From assembly GCF_000969905.1 (NCBI RefSeq), contig NZ_CP009520.1, forward strand, positions 3,906,001 through 3,970,000: a DNA stretch of 64,000 nucleotides. Direction: 5' to 3'. This DNA is from Methanosarcina vacuolata Z-761 (GTDB taxonomy: Archaea > Halobacteriota > Methanosarcinia > Methanosarcinales > Methanosarcinaceae). Shown in pieces: positions 53,691-61,318 of the stretch. The position numbers were made by a program, and so were the translations under genes. Under the pieces are notes generated by a model that saw only the letters and a list, made by a program, of their open reading frames with translations, made no database searches and was not told the origin of the DNA. The first letter of the stretch is position 1; each line of letters starts with the position of its first letter.

Positions 53691-54062
53691 TTAGTGGCTG
53701 TATTGAGAATCAAGTATCGGTAAAGTATGTTCGTCGTCGCGTAGTTCACCATTTTTTACTTCTTCAGCCCACCACCTTGGGTTTAAGAATTTGTCGACTA
53801 CATCATCTACAACTTGATCAAGTCCTTCCCGCACAGAAGCAACACAATTCTCAAGTGCGTTATCCTCTTTTATTCTCTCAAGTGCTTCATGCAAGTCTGA
53901 AAGAGCCGCTCCTAGCCTTTCAATCTCTTCGTCGCTCAAAGATTCATTTTCGATTCTCAATAATGCCTGTTTTTCGAGTAAGTCCTGAATAATCTCAACA
54001 AGAGCCACAACAAGGCCTAATAATCCCTTCTTTAAATTATCCTCATCAATTGTGATTGTCAT
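53691..54062 (-). CDS. gvpK: Gas vesicle protein GvpK
   Basis: 123 residues. Typical GvpK motifs are present: DEDNLKKGLLGLVVALVEII, QDLLEKQALLRIENESLSDE, EIERLGAALSDLHEALERI and the C-terminal NPRWWAEE. It is a small helical assembly protein required for vesicle formation. Its start overlaps the end of gvpH by 17 bases, indicating coupled translation. Confidence 0.93.
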   Translation of the reverse strand: MTITIDEDNLKKGLLGLVVALVEIIQDLLEKQALLRIENESLSDEEIERLGAALSDLHEALERIKEDNALENCVASVREGLDQVVDDVVDKFLNPRWWAEEVKNGELRDDEHTLPILDSQYSH

Positions 54063-54714
54063 TGTTTTCCCTTTTTATCTTAAGCTGAAGTACCCCGTTT
54101 TTGTAGCTTTTCTCTTCGATGGACCCCGATTTACATGGCAACGATATTTTCTTACTATAGACACCGGCAGAAATATCCAGCGTATCGCCTTGAATTTCTA
54201 TGTTTATGTCCTTCTCTTCTACATCAGGAATTTGAGCTATTACATAAACAGAATCCTGTTTTTCAAATACATCAAAAATCGGTCCGGATGGTTCTGGAGC
54301 TTCGACGGTTACATTTTTTATATTTCTTGAAGCTCTACCTGGACTTTTAGAAGATTCATTTCTAGAGGGCATAGGTCTTATGGACAGTCCATAGCTCACT
54401 ACTGGTTTGCTGCTCCAGCCGGTTTCAAGCCTGTGCTTTATTTCCATATCTGTTTCAGCAATTCTCTGCCTGAATTCCGGGGAACTATTCTCAAGGATCT
54501 TTACAATTTTCCCGAAGCCCGGAATTGATCCCACGATATCTTCTACAAAGCTGGGATGTTCATAATCTGTAGCTCTGTTTTCTTTTTCTTCAAGTTTCTG
54601 TTCAAGTTCTTTAATTCTATTCCCCAGGTCCTGGATTTTAGTTTCTAGATCTTCAGCTTTTGTATCACTTTTTGTTTCTTCCTCTTTGTTATCCTTTTCA
54701 TCATCATTACCCAT
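54046..54714 (-). CDS. gvpH: Hsp20-like gas vesicle protein GvpH
   Basis: 222 residues. Residues 1-60 are highly charged and coiled-coil-like (DLETKIQDLGNRIKELEQKL). The middle carries SFVEDIVGSIPGFGKIVKIL. Residues about 140-218 form an alpha-crystallin-like beta sandwich (FDVFEKQDSVYVIAQIPDVE, INIEIQGDTLDISA, YKNGVLQLKIKRE with the G-V-L motif). GvpH is thought to chaperone or stabilise vesicle assembly. It lies between gvpJ and gvpK. Confidence 0.88.
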   Translation of the reverse strand: MGNDDEKDNKEEETKSDTKAEDLETKIQDLGNRIKELEQKLEEKENRATDYEHPSFVEDIVGSIPGFGKIVKILENSSPEFRQRIAETDMEIKHRLETGWSSKPVVSYGLSIRPMPSRNESSKSPGRASRNIKNVTVEAPEPSGPIFDVFEKQDSVYVIAQIPDVEEKDINIEIQGDTLDISAGVYSKKISLPCKSGSIEEKSYKNGVLQLKIKRENNDNHN

Positions 54715-54803
54715 GGATAGATCTCTCCCAGTTACTCGAATTATAATTTTTTTAGGGAAGTGTGCTGTATAAAATACGGAACTGGCAGCAACGTTTAATA
54801 CTG

Positions 54804-55214
54804 TTAATTTTGCTCCTCAAGTGTGGAGTTTCCTTCTTGCTCAATCTCAATGTAACTTGCAGGGATTATTGCACGTTTTTTCTTAGAAAGTGGGCTTGTC
54901 CATCCACAGATTGGGCACCCTTTTTCAATTAAAAGCTTTTCTTCCCTTCGATTTCCACATTCCGGGCAATAAGCATGGGCTTCGTGTACTTTCTCCCAGG
55001 CCGGGGTATCAATCTTTGTTCCTGAAGGGAACTCGAGCCCATATTTTGCTGCGGTTTCAAAGGATGCCAGAGTAGCTGTAATTTTAACTCCAAGAAGCTC
55101 AGTTCCTGCGATAGATACTGAAATATCAGCATTCAGTACAAGTCCTTTATCCAGAATCCTATCTATTACATCCGCAAGTCCGCCGGTTTCCCTGACAACA
55201 CTTCCGTTGCTCAT
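54804..55214 (-). CDS. gvpJ: GvpJ-type gas vesicle protein with C-terminal zinc ribbon
   Basis: 136 residues from ATG 55214 (MSNGSVV); an upstream in-frame start at 55244 is untypical. Residues about 8-75 are the GvpA/J fold: LADVIDRILDKGLVLNADIS, VSIAGTELLGVKITATLASF and ETAAKYGLEF. Residues about 80-115 contain AYCPECGN and, after 15 residues, GCPICGW, a four-Cys zinc ribbon. The last 20 residues are acidic. Ordinary GvpJ lacks a zinc ribbon as far as I know, so this may be a nucleation/tip protein with an added binding module. Confidence 0.85.
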   Translation of the reverse strand: MSNGSVVRETGGLADVIDRILDKGLVLNADISVSIAGTELLGVKITATLASFETAAKYGLEFPSGTKIDTPAWEKVHEAHAYCPECGNRREEKLLIEKGCPICGWTSPLSKKKRAIIPASYIEIEQEGNSTLEEQN

Positions 55215-55275
55215 ATTATTCCTCCGTTCATAGTATTTCCTCAATTGATTATCTCAGGGACTTTTTTATATCTCG

Positions 55276-55391
55276 GGAACTTACGCAATTGAACTGAGAA
55301 ATCAATAGCATCAAACCTTTGACTGTTTTAATTTTAAATTAAAACTATAACCTTTATCATAATTGATTTTATACTTCAGAGCGTAAGTTCT
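55276..55391. repeat. Inverted-repeat intergenic element, copy 2 (MITE-like)
   Basis: The ends are GGAACTTACGC and GCGTAAGTTC, perfect complements over 10 bases. Internal matches to the 5925-6044 element include TTGAACTGAGAAATCAATAG and CATAATTGATTTTATACTTC. It occupies the gap between gvpJ and the upstream gene within the gas vesicle cluster. Confidence 0.7.
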
Positions 55392-55507
55392 ATACCTGGC
55401 ATTAGTTCTAACTACAGCTGGCCGTCATCAATCAAAAGTCTCGAAGATATTGAAAAATCTTCATTCCTTATAGATCGTAGTCGTTTCACCGAAGACAAAT
55501 GAAATGC

Positions 55508-55816
55508 TTATTTTCTTCTTTTTAAGTGGCTTGTTACAGGGCTCTTGGTCAAAAGTTTTGGGTAAATTTTTAGAGTATGGAAGTCATTGGGTTTTGTATC
55601 AATCGTGATACTGTAACCATACTCAGCTTTCGAGCTAAAAGGCCCTTTAGTTGTGCCAGATCCGGATTTTTGACTGATATTTTGAGTCTCCATTTCCTCA
55701 AGTAATTTTAGAAAATTGAATAACTTGGAAGGTTTTTCTTCGGTTGTTAGCGATTTTGAATTCTCTTTTTCCTTTCCATGCAATGGTTTATCAGGACAAG
55801 ATGTCGGTTCTGACAT
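55508..55816 (-). CDS. Small basic protein of the gas vesicle cluster, unrecognised
   Basis: 102 residues from ATG 55816 (MSEPTSC), which lies inside the end of gvpG; an upstream in-frame start at 55846 is possible. The chain is hydrophilic with KPSKLFNFLKLLEEMETQNI as the only likely helix and YGYSITIDTKPNDFHTLKIY as a likely strand pair, ending in a basic tail LKRRK. The position between gvpG and gvpJ corresponds to gvpH/gvpI in haloarchaeal clusters, and GvpI is a small basic protein, so it could be GvpI-like. I cannot see sequence proof. Confidence 0.6.
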   Translation of the reverse strand: MSEPTSCPDKPLHGKEKENSKSLTTEEKPSKLFNFLKLLEEMETQNISQKSGSGTTKGPFSSKAEYGYSITIDTKPNDFHTLKIYPKLLTKSPVTSHLKRRK

Positions 55817-56072
55817 TGAGATTCGTCTCCAATACTCTTTCTGCAAATTTTAGTTGTCTCATAAGCTCGGCTTTACTTTCCTCATATTCTTCTCTTGAGA
55901 GCTCATCAAACTCATAGAGCATTTGGTTTTCCTTGATCTTGTTTTTAATTTTATCAACATTATAAAGTTCCTTATAAGCAAAGTCCTTTATTATTTCAAT
56001 GTTTGAAATAAGGTCGAGTCCAGGGATTTCAATTCCTAGCATCCTCAGAAAAAGATCATCAAAGAAAAACAT
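55791..56072 (-). CDS. gvpG: Gas vesicle protein GvpG
   Basis: 93 residues. It starts FFFDDLFLRMLGIEIPGLDL, close to the family start, and continues as a charged helical protein (EEYEESKAELMRQLKFAERV). It overlaps the gvpF stop by one base and the downstream small gene by 26 bases. GvpG is an accessory nucleation protein that interacts with GvpF and GvpL. Confidence 0.9.
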   Translation of the reverse strand: MFFFDDLFLRMLGIEIPGLDLISNIEIIKDFAYKELYNVDKIKNKIKENQMLYEFDELSREEYEESKAELMRQLKFAERVLETNLNVRTDILS

Positions 56073-56731
56073 TACCTGAAGCCACCTTTTTTATTAGATA
56101 AAATATGTATATCTACAAAGTTATAGGGAGGCCAGGGCCCACTATATTGAAATTTATACTCAGGATATTTTAGTTTAAGCTTTTCAACCTCACCTGAGAA
56201 ATCCTGAACTTTTTCCTTATCTATAAGATAAGAAGTATTCATCAAAAGACGAGAACTGAAAAGGTTAAGAGTTTTCGAATGGGAAGCTATTTCCTCAAGC
56301 CTTTCAGTTGATTCGGACTTACATTGTTCCATTTTTTGATTGTCAATCTTAGCGTCTTTTGGCAAAAAAATTTTTATCCCGAGTTCAACTTTATTATCCA
56401 CAATTGTAATGGCTTTTTTAATAGCTTTTTTTCCAGCCCTCATGGATACTTCGATCAATTTCTTGTTTTTAAATATCATTCCATAAGCTACCGGAATAAT
56501 ACTGTAATGTTTCATTACTTCATTGACAACATTTTGATGAATACTTATTTCCTCTTCATCATCAATCTCGTATTTTTTGAAGGGTTCATTGCTTACAACA
56601 GGACAAAAATCATTGCAATCCAGCGTGTATACCTCATGTCCTTGAAAACCTATATTACCAAAGTTAATAGCTTCCTCGGGGGATTTGATTATGCAGTAGA
56701 CATATTTACTATTTTCAGGAGCACTCTTCAT
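56072..56731 (-). CDS. gvpF: Gas vesicle protein GvpF
   Basis: 219 residues, GvpF/L family. The start KYVYCIIKSPEEAINFGNIG resembles GvpF, VNEVMKHYSIIPVAYGMIF is the conserved middle motif and the C-terminus is KFQYSGPWPPYNFVDIHIL. It is shorter than the paralogue at 52587, as GvpF is than GvpL. GvpF binds GvpA and is needed at the start of vesicle growth. It begins the gvpF-gvpG-...-gvpM part of the cluster and is preceded by a 364-base spacer that may carry its own promoter. Confidence 0.92.
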   Translation of the reverse strand: MKSAPENSKYVYCIIKSPEEAINFGNIGFQGHEVYTLDCNDFCPVVSNEPFKKYEIDDEEEISIHQNVVNEVMKHYSIIPVAYGMIFKNKKLIEVSMRAGKKAIKKAITIVDNKVELGIKIFLPKDAKIDNQKMEQCKSESTERLEEIASHSKTLNLFSSRLLMNTSYLIDKEKVQDFSGEVEKLKLKYPEYKFQYSGPWPPYNFVDIHILSNKKGGFR

Positions 56732-56902
56732 CGAATCTTCCTTCCAGGCTTTCTAAAGCAATTTTCCAATATTTATTCGGAGCTTCGTTTAATATACTTA
56801 CCGGAATTTATTTTACATAATTACAATAACACAATCATCGTGTGCTTATATCTTCTTCAGTTACCTTTGTAGTATATTCATTATTCAGGTTTAATGGGAT
56901 TA

Positions 56903-56956
56903 TTGAGACTCATTTGTACCTTGAGACTTATTTATATCTTCAGACTCATTTGTACT
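56903..56956 (-). repeat. 18-bp tandem array upstream of gvpF
   Basis: TTGAGACTCATTTGTACC recurs at 56903, 56921 (TTGAGACTTATTTATATC) and 56939 (TTCAGACTCATTTGTACT). It lies between a TATA-like box at 56980-56995 and the gvpF start at 56731. Confidence 0.75.
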
Positions 56957-56979
56957 CGGACAAGATACAAAATGTACAA

Positions 56980-56995
56980 ACTACGCTATTTATAT
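56980..56995 (-). promoter_or_regulatory. Putative TATA box for gvpF
   Basis: On the minus strand TTTAATATAAATAGC is TATA-like and would place transcription start near 56960, just before the 18-base array. A separate promoter here would divide the cluster into gvpA-N-O and gvpF-M units, as in haloarchaea. Confidence 0.4.
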
Positions 56996-57095
56996 TAAAG
57001 TATACGAAATATACAGGAAATTTTCTATAATTTACATTATATCCTGTGTATATGAATTATTAATTGATGATAAATGTATTGAATTTTGCTTATAG

Positions 57096-57392
57096 TTATT
57101 CTTCTTGCGTGAACATATCACTTCTTCGCCGCATTCCGATTTTACTATAGTCTATTATATCCATATTTGAGTTAAGTTTCATTTCATAAATGCTCAATAT
57201 GTCCTGCGAGTCGGGAATTGATTTTCGTTCAAGGACCTCTACCAGGAGTTTAAGTATACCTTCTTCTCTGGACATACTTACAACCCCCTCAGCTTTTTTT
57301 CTAGTAATGCTTTCGATCAATGATGTTGCGTTATTAAGTTCTTCCATCAGTGAATTTATCTTAATCCCATCTTCTTTAACATTAGCGCTCAT
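57096..57392 (-). CDS. gvpO: Gas vesicle protein GvpO
   Basis: 98 residues; AAGGAG precedes the ATG. Family features are the helical N-terminus (ITRKKAEGVVSMSREEG), LLVEVLERKSIPDSQDILSI and YEMKLNSNMDIIDYSKIGMR ending with a basic patch. GvpO is an essential accessory protein in haloarchaea. It lies downstream of gvpN as usual. Confidence 0.88.
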   Translation of the reverse strand: MSANVKEDGIKINSLMEELNNATSLIESITRKKAEGVVSMSREEGILKLLVEVLERKSIPDSQDILSIYEMKLNSNMDIIDYSKIGMRRRSDMFTQEE

Positions 57393-57532
57393 TTTTTCTC
57401 CTTTCTCTCCAGTTTTTTCCTGTTTGTTTCCATCTCAACTCTCCCAAACTTATTCTGAGCCTTTTATCCCTGAATTTTGAATATGCCTGTGCGTTTTTAA
57501 GTCTCTTGTCCCTTATTTTAAATACGCCTTTT

Positions 57533-57590
57533 TTATTTCATCAAATTCCCGTTTGCTTACTGCGGATGCGCCAGCGCATTCTTGTTTGTT
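57533..57590. repeat. Dispersed 60-base intergenic repeat, copy 3
   Basis: TTATTTCATCAAATTCCCGT and GCTTACTGCGGATGCGCCAG match 23007-23066 with a few differences. It lies between gvpN and gvpO. Confidence 0.55.
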
Positions 57591-57612
57591 CCCACAGGAA
57601 TTTCAAAAACAT

Positions 57613-58992
57613 TTATGCAAGTTCTGAAACTGCTTTATCTACGAGTTTCTCGTTCTTGATTACCTTTGCAGGATCTTGTTTTTTATTAATTTCAGGGGTT
57701 GTTTTACTTGCGGTTTTTTCTGTCTTGATCATCGGCGCTGGATCTTGCTTTTTATCAACCGCAGGAGCTGGTTTGCTTACGGTTTTTTCTGTCTTGATCA
57801 CCGGTGCTGGATCTTGCTTCTTATTAACCGCAGGAGCTGTTTTACTTACAGTTTTTTCTGCCTTGATCACCGGTACCGGATCTTGCTTCTTATTAATCTC
57901 TGGGGCTGTTTTATCTACGGACTTATCGGTCTCATGCATTTCAGCGTTGGAACTCTCTTTTTCTGAATTAAGCTCTAAAATAACTTCATTTACAATCTTC
58001 TCTTTCTTAAGAAGCTCTGCATTGGAACTTGTTTTAGTTGCAATCACATCGACAAACAATTGATCAAAATAATCTTTTGTATTGCCGTTCAGTTTTTTCA
58101 TAGCTTTTCCAACCATAATGCCGGACCTGATTCCAGGTTTCTGGACATCATCAGTTTGGTCCCTGATCTTCCGGATGATTGATACAATTTTTTCAGTGTC
58201 TTTCTCCGGAAGGCCTGTATGTTCTTTTACTATCTGGACCTCGGTTTCAAAGCTATAGTAGTCCATGTATATGCCCACCATTCGATCCAGTAAAGCATCC
58301 TGAGGAACGTGAACTCCTGCATATTCAATTGAATTACTTGTCAGAATTGCCCTGAAATCCGGATGCACTTTGATGTATTTTTCCCCACCAAACCTGGATG
58401 GTAATTCAAGGATTCCTTCTTCAAAAACCGAAAGTAAAACGTTGTTTGCAATTGGCTTTGCCCTGGAAAACTCATTATATATGAGGGTATATCCGTATCT
58501 ACATGCAATAGCCAGAGGATTGTCAATCCACTCGGGCTTTATAATGTCTGAACTTTTAAAAACATTATGAATATAATTATCTCTGACAGATTCCTGCTTG
58601 ATTTGAGCATATCCACCTATGAGATCCTTTGTTGTAAGTGACTCATCCCCATTAATCCATATAACAGGGCGTCCAATTTCTTTTGCAATATGTACAGCAA
58701 GACTTGTTTTTCCACAGCCTGTAGGGCCAATTAAATGAACGGGATATCCGACTTTTATCCACAATTTAATTCTTTCACTTAATTTCTGGATTTCAGTATT
58801 ATTTATAAAATATTCCATTTCAGGAACAAGGTACTTCTTTTCTTCAGAGCAGTTTTTCAAATTTACACTATATGGAAGTGGTTCCTTTATGGGATTCAGG
58901 TCCTCAGTGTCTGATTCCTGTTTTGTTTCCTCTAAAGTTTTGTGAATAGGTTTACCTCTTACTATTCTCTGATGCGTTGCTTTATATTTCAT
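57613..58992 (-). CDS. gvpN: Gas vesicle AAA+ ATPase GvpN with repetitive C-terminal tail
   Basis: 460 residues from ATG 58992, preceded by GAGGAAAG; the longer frame from 59076 lacks a signal. The MoxR/GvpN-type AAA+ domain has Walker A LIGPTGCGKTSLAVHIAKEI, GYTLIYNEFSRAKPIANNVL as Walker B/sensor region, and FRAILTSNSIEYAGVHVPQD. Residues about 365-455 are a tail of four tandem repeats of about 24 residues, each containing NKKQDPAPVIKTEKTVSK-like sequence, encoded by near-identical DNA. GvpN drives elongation of vesicles by ATP hydrolysis. The tail is not part of the ordinary family and may be disordered. Confidence 0.93.
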   Translation of the reverse strand: MKYKATHQRIVRGKPIHKTLEETKQESDTEDLNPIKEPLPYSVNLKNCSEEKKYLVPEMEYFINNTEIQKLSERIKLWIKVGYPVHLIGPTGCGKTSLAVHIAKEIGRPVIWINGDESLTTKDLIGGYAQIKQESVRDNYIHNVFKSSDIIKPEWIDNPLAIACRYGYTLIYNEFSRAKPIANNVLLSVFEEGILELPSRFGGEKYIKVHPDFRAILTSNSIEYAGVHVPQDALLDRMVGIYMDYYSFETEVQIVKEHTGLPEKDTEKIVSIIRKIRDQTDDVQKPGIRSGIMVGKAMKKLNGNTKDYFDQLFVDVIATKTSSNAELLKKEKIVNEVILELNSEKESSNAEMHETDKSVDKTAPEINKKQDPVPVIKAEKTVSKTAPAVNKKQDPAPVIKTEKTVSKPAPAVDKKQDPAPMIKTEKTASKTTPEINKKQDPAKVIKNEKLVDKAVSELA

Positions 58993-59694
58993 TTTTCTTT
59001 CCTCTTTTTTGTAATTACAGTCTTCAATATTTGTTTTATATCGGGCTATTACCTTGTGCTTTGAGGCAAAAAACACAGTTTTAAAATTACTAAATTTAAT
59101 ATTGTGAAAGTGTGATCGAACAATCAGTAGTATAATGAATATAAAATTTCAAAAGACTGTTTCTCCATTGTTTCTTGCAGGCAATCTTCTCTCAAACGAT
59201 GACCTATGAATTATACAGTTTTTTATTACCCATGCAAAGTCGCAAAGAGCCACAGATCTTTTGAAATTGTCTTCGGTTAAGACGTGAAATACCAGGGGAT
59301 GATTTGTATCCTCTTTAAATTGGGTGTAAAACAGTAAATTATATCTGTGGAAACGCAAATAAGAAAATGTAAGTTCTGGAGTAATAACACAAGTAAAAGA
59401 GTGATAAAACTCTTTTAGAGTGTAATGAAAATATTCTTATATTTAGAATGCTTATCACCAAATCTAAAGAGTATACTTTTATTATGAGTATTCACTTTGG
59501 AGTCGATAAACTCTCCTTAAAGGGACTATTACAAAATAACTTCCTCAATGCTCTAATTTGTTGTCTGGTAATTAACTCCAAAAGCTTTGAAATAATACGC
59601 TTGAGGTAGAGTTATTGAATTTGTTATTTTGGTGTGGATCCCAACCGAATACAAGTGGATTTTCTATTCTTTTTAAACTCTCTGCATCCACAGA
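58993..59694. other. Intergenic region between gvpN and the coiled-coil gene
   Basis: About 700 bases. An open frame of 69 codons at 59149-59358 starts at TTG without a ribosome-binding site and is probably not a gene. The rest is AT-rich with no repeat or RNA that I can identify; a promoter for gvpN may lie here. Confidence 0.5.
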
Positions 59695-60006
59695 TTATCC
59701 ATAGAATTCTTTGGTATAGAGATCAATTTCGTTCTGTAATCCACTTATATCGGATTCCAGATTACAGACTTGATCTTTCATCCAGCTTGATTTTTGTTCA
59801 AAGAGTTTAATTTCTTCATCTACTCCTTTCTTGATCTCTGCGACTGCGGATTGGATCTGACTGGCTCCAGCATTGATCTGGGCAGCTTTTTCCTTACTTT
59901 CCGACTGAAGCTTTATTATTGCAGAATTAATCATCGATACTGCTTCTTTCTGTTCTAGCGCCTTAGCACTTATGTCTCTGTTTAGATCAGCAACGCTTTT
60001 GTGCAT
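59695..60006 (-). CDS. Coiled-coil protein in the gvpC position
   Basis: 103 residues, almost entirely helical: KALEQKEAVSMINSAIIKLQ, SESKEKAAQINAGASQIQSA, VAEIKKGVDEEIKLFEQKSS and a final coiled stretch. It has no Cys-His site, membrane segment or signal. It lies directly after the gvpA genes and before gvpN, where gvpC sits in many clusters. GvpC is a helical repeat protein that stiffens the vesicle wall. There is no clear 33-residue repeat, so GvpC-like function is inferred from location and helical character only. Confidence 0.65.
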   Translation of the reverse strand: MHKSVADLNRDISAKALEQKEAVSMINSAIIKLQSESKEKAAQINAGASQIQSAVAEIKKGVDEEIKLFEQKSSWMKDQVCNLESDISGLQNEIDLYTKEFYG

Positions 60007-60101
60007 GTTTTAACTTCCTTTTCTTTTTCTATATTTTTTTGTGGTTTGTTTTTCTACATCTTGCAGAAAAGTTTTTATCATTCTAATTCAAATATAGCTA
60101 G

Positions 60102-60363
60102 CTTAGTTCCAGAATCTATTGATTCTTGTTTTTTATCACTGAATCTTGCAATAGAGTTATAATTCGTGGTATCCGGTCTTTAATAATGACTCTATTACTA
60201 AATTCAGTGACATTTTCTTTTTTTCAAGATGGCTTAGTCCTTAATTAACCTGATATTCAACACTTCCTGATATCAATTAACAGAAAGTGTTACACAGTTC
60301 GGAATCTGTTTTAAAAACATAACTATCTTTTATTTACATGCGTCACTAGATTCTGGAACTAAG
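60102..60363. repeat. 262-base inverted-repeat element inside the gas vesicle cluster
   Basis: CTTAGTTCCAGAATCTA at 60102-60118 is exactly complementary to TAGATTCTGGAACTAAG at 60347-60363. The ends resemble those of the 6166-6352 and 32630-32681 elements (CTAGTGAT family) with substitutions. No gene is inside. The remaining spacer to gvpA (60364-60555) shows nothing recognised. Confidence 0.65.
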
Positions 60364-60555
60364 TTCTAATAATCCACTAGTCAACTGTCTCAAAACTATG
60401 TTTGATTTTACAATTGGATTAAAGCATCTTACTACAAGGTTAATTTATAACTGAAATTGGAGTACATTTTTGTCTGAGTTTAAGGTCAACAATGCTCATT
60501 ATCCAATTATCAAAGTGAGTCAAGTTTTGATACAATCTTTTTATTTCTTTAGAAA

Positions 60556-60786
60556 TTATGCTGCAATTACTGGTTTTTCCTCTCTTGCAGCAATTTCGAT
60601 TTTTGTAATCTCTTCTGCATAGTGCAGGAAAGTGTCAACAGATGCGACAACAACTCTTGCTTCAATAGCCAGTATTTCAATGCCAACAAGTGAGACTCTT
60701 GCCCATGTGTCAACAACTATACCTTTATCGAGAATTCTGTCAAGCACTTCTGCTAGACTGGAACAGTCTGGACTCTGTGAAACCAT
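60556..60786 (-). CDS. gvpA: Major gas vesicle structural protein GvpA (copy 3)
   Basis: 76 residues. The GvpA fold is clear: [40 protein letters not shown] and [14 protein letters not shown]. It forms the ribs of the hollow vesicle wall. It differs from the two upstream copies only by Cys for Ser at residue 8. The start has a weak AAGTGAT signal. It is the most promoter-distal of the three. Confidence 0.97.
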   Translation of the reverse strand: MVSQSPDCSSLAEVLDRILDKGIVVDTWARVSLVGIEILAIEARVVVASVDTFLHYAEEITKIEIAAREEKPVIAA

Positions 60787-60820
60787 TTATATCACTTCCA
60801 ATTTTTCTATTTTTTAGAAA

Positions 60821-61051
60821 TTATGCTGCAATGACTGGTTTTTCTTCTCTTGCAGCAATTTCTATTTTTGTAATCTCTTCTGCATAGTGCAGGAAAGTGT
60901 CAACAGATGCGACAACAACTCTTGCTTCAATAGCCAGTATTTCAATGCCGACAAGTGAGACTCTTGCCCATGTGTCAACAACTATACCTTTATCGAGAAT
61001 TCTGTCAAGCACTTCTGCTAGACTGGAACTGTCTGGACTCTGTGATACCAT
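60821..61051 (-). CDS. gvpA: Major gas vesicle structural protein GvpA (copy 2)
   Basis: 76 residues from ATG 61051 (the frame extends three codons further to 61060, but AGTGGT precedes 61051). The protein is identical to copy 1. Both the coding sequences and the roughly 35-base spacers are similar, so the three genes form a tandem duplication with units of about 266 bases. Confidence 0.97.
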   Translation of the reverse strand: MVSQSPDSSSLAEVLDRILDKGIVVDTWARVSLVGIEILAIEARVVVASVDTFLHYAEEITKIEIAAREEKPVIAA

Positions 61052-61087
61052 TTTTACCACTTTCGATTTTTTTTATTTTTTTAGAAA

Positions 61088-61318
61088 TTATGCTGCAATT
61101 ACTGGTTTTTCCTCTCTTGCAGCAATTTCGATTTTTGTAATCTCTTCTGCATAGTGCAGGAAAGTGTCAACAGATGCGACAACAACTCTTGCTTCAATAG
61201 CCAGTATTTCAATGCCAACAAGTGAGACTCTTGCCCATGTGTCAACAACTATACCTTTATCGAGAATTCTGTCAAGCACTTCTGCTAGACTGGAACTGTC
61301 TGGACTCTGTGATACCAT
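61088..61318 (-). CDS. gvpA: Major gas vesicle structural protein GvpA (copy 1)
   Basis: 76 residues. It is the first gene of the cluster. GGTGAG lies six bases before the ATG and a TATA-like box lies about 110 bases upstream. The protein has the canonical GvpA helix-strand-strand-helix sequence. Three identical copies in a row probably raise expression of the main structural protein. Confidence 0.97.
   Translation of the reverse strand: MVSQSPDSSSLAEVLDRILDKGIVVDTWARVSLVGIEILAIEARVVVASVDTFLHYAEEITKIEIAAREEKPVIAA

Noticed and set aside
59149-59358. 69-codon frame upstream of gvpN
   Set aside because: TTG start without a ribosome-binding site and no recognisable domain; could be a gene fragment but cannot be supported.
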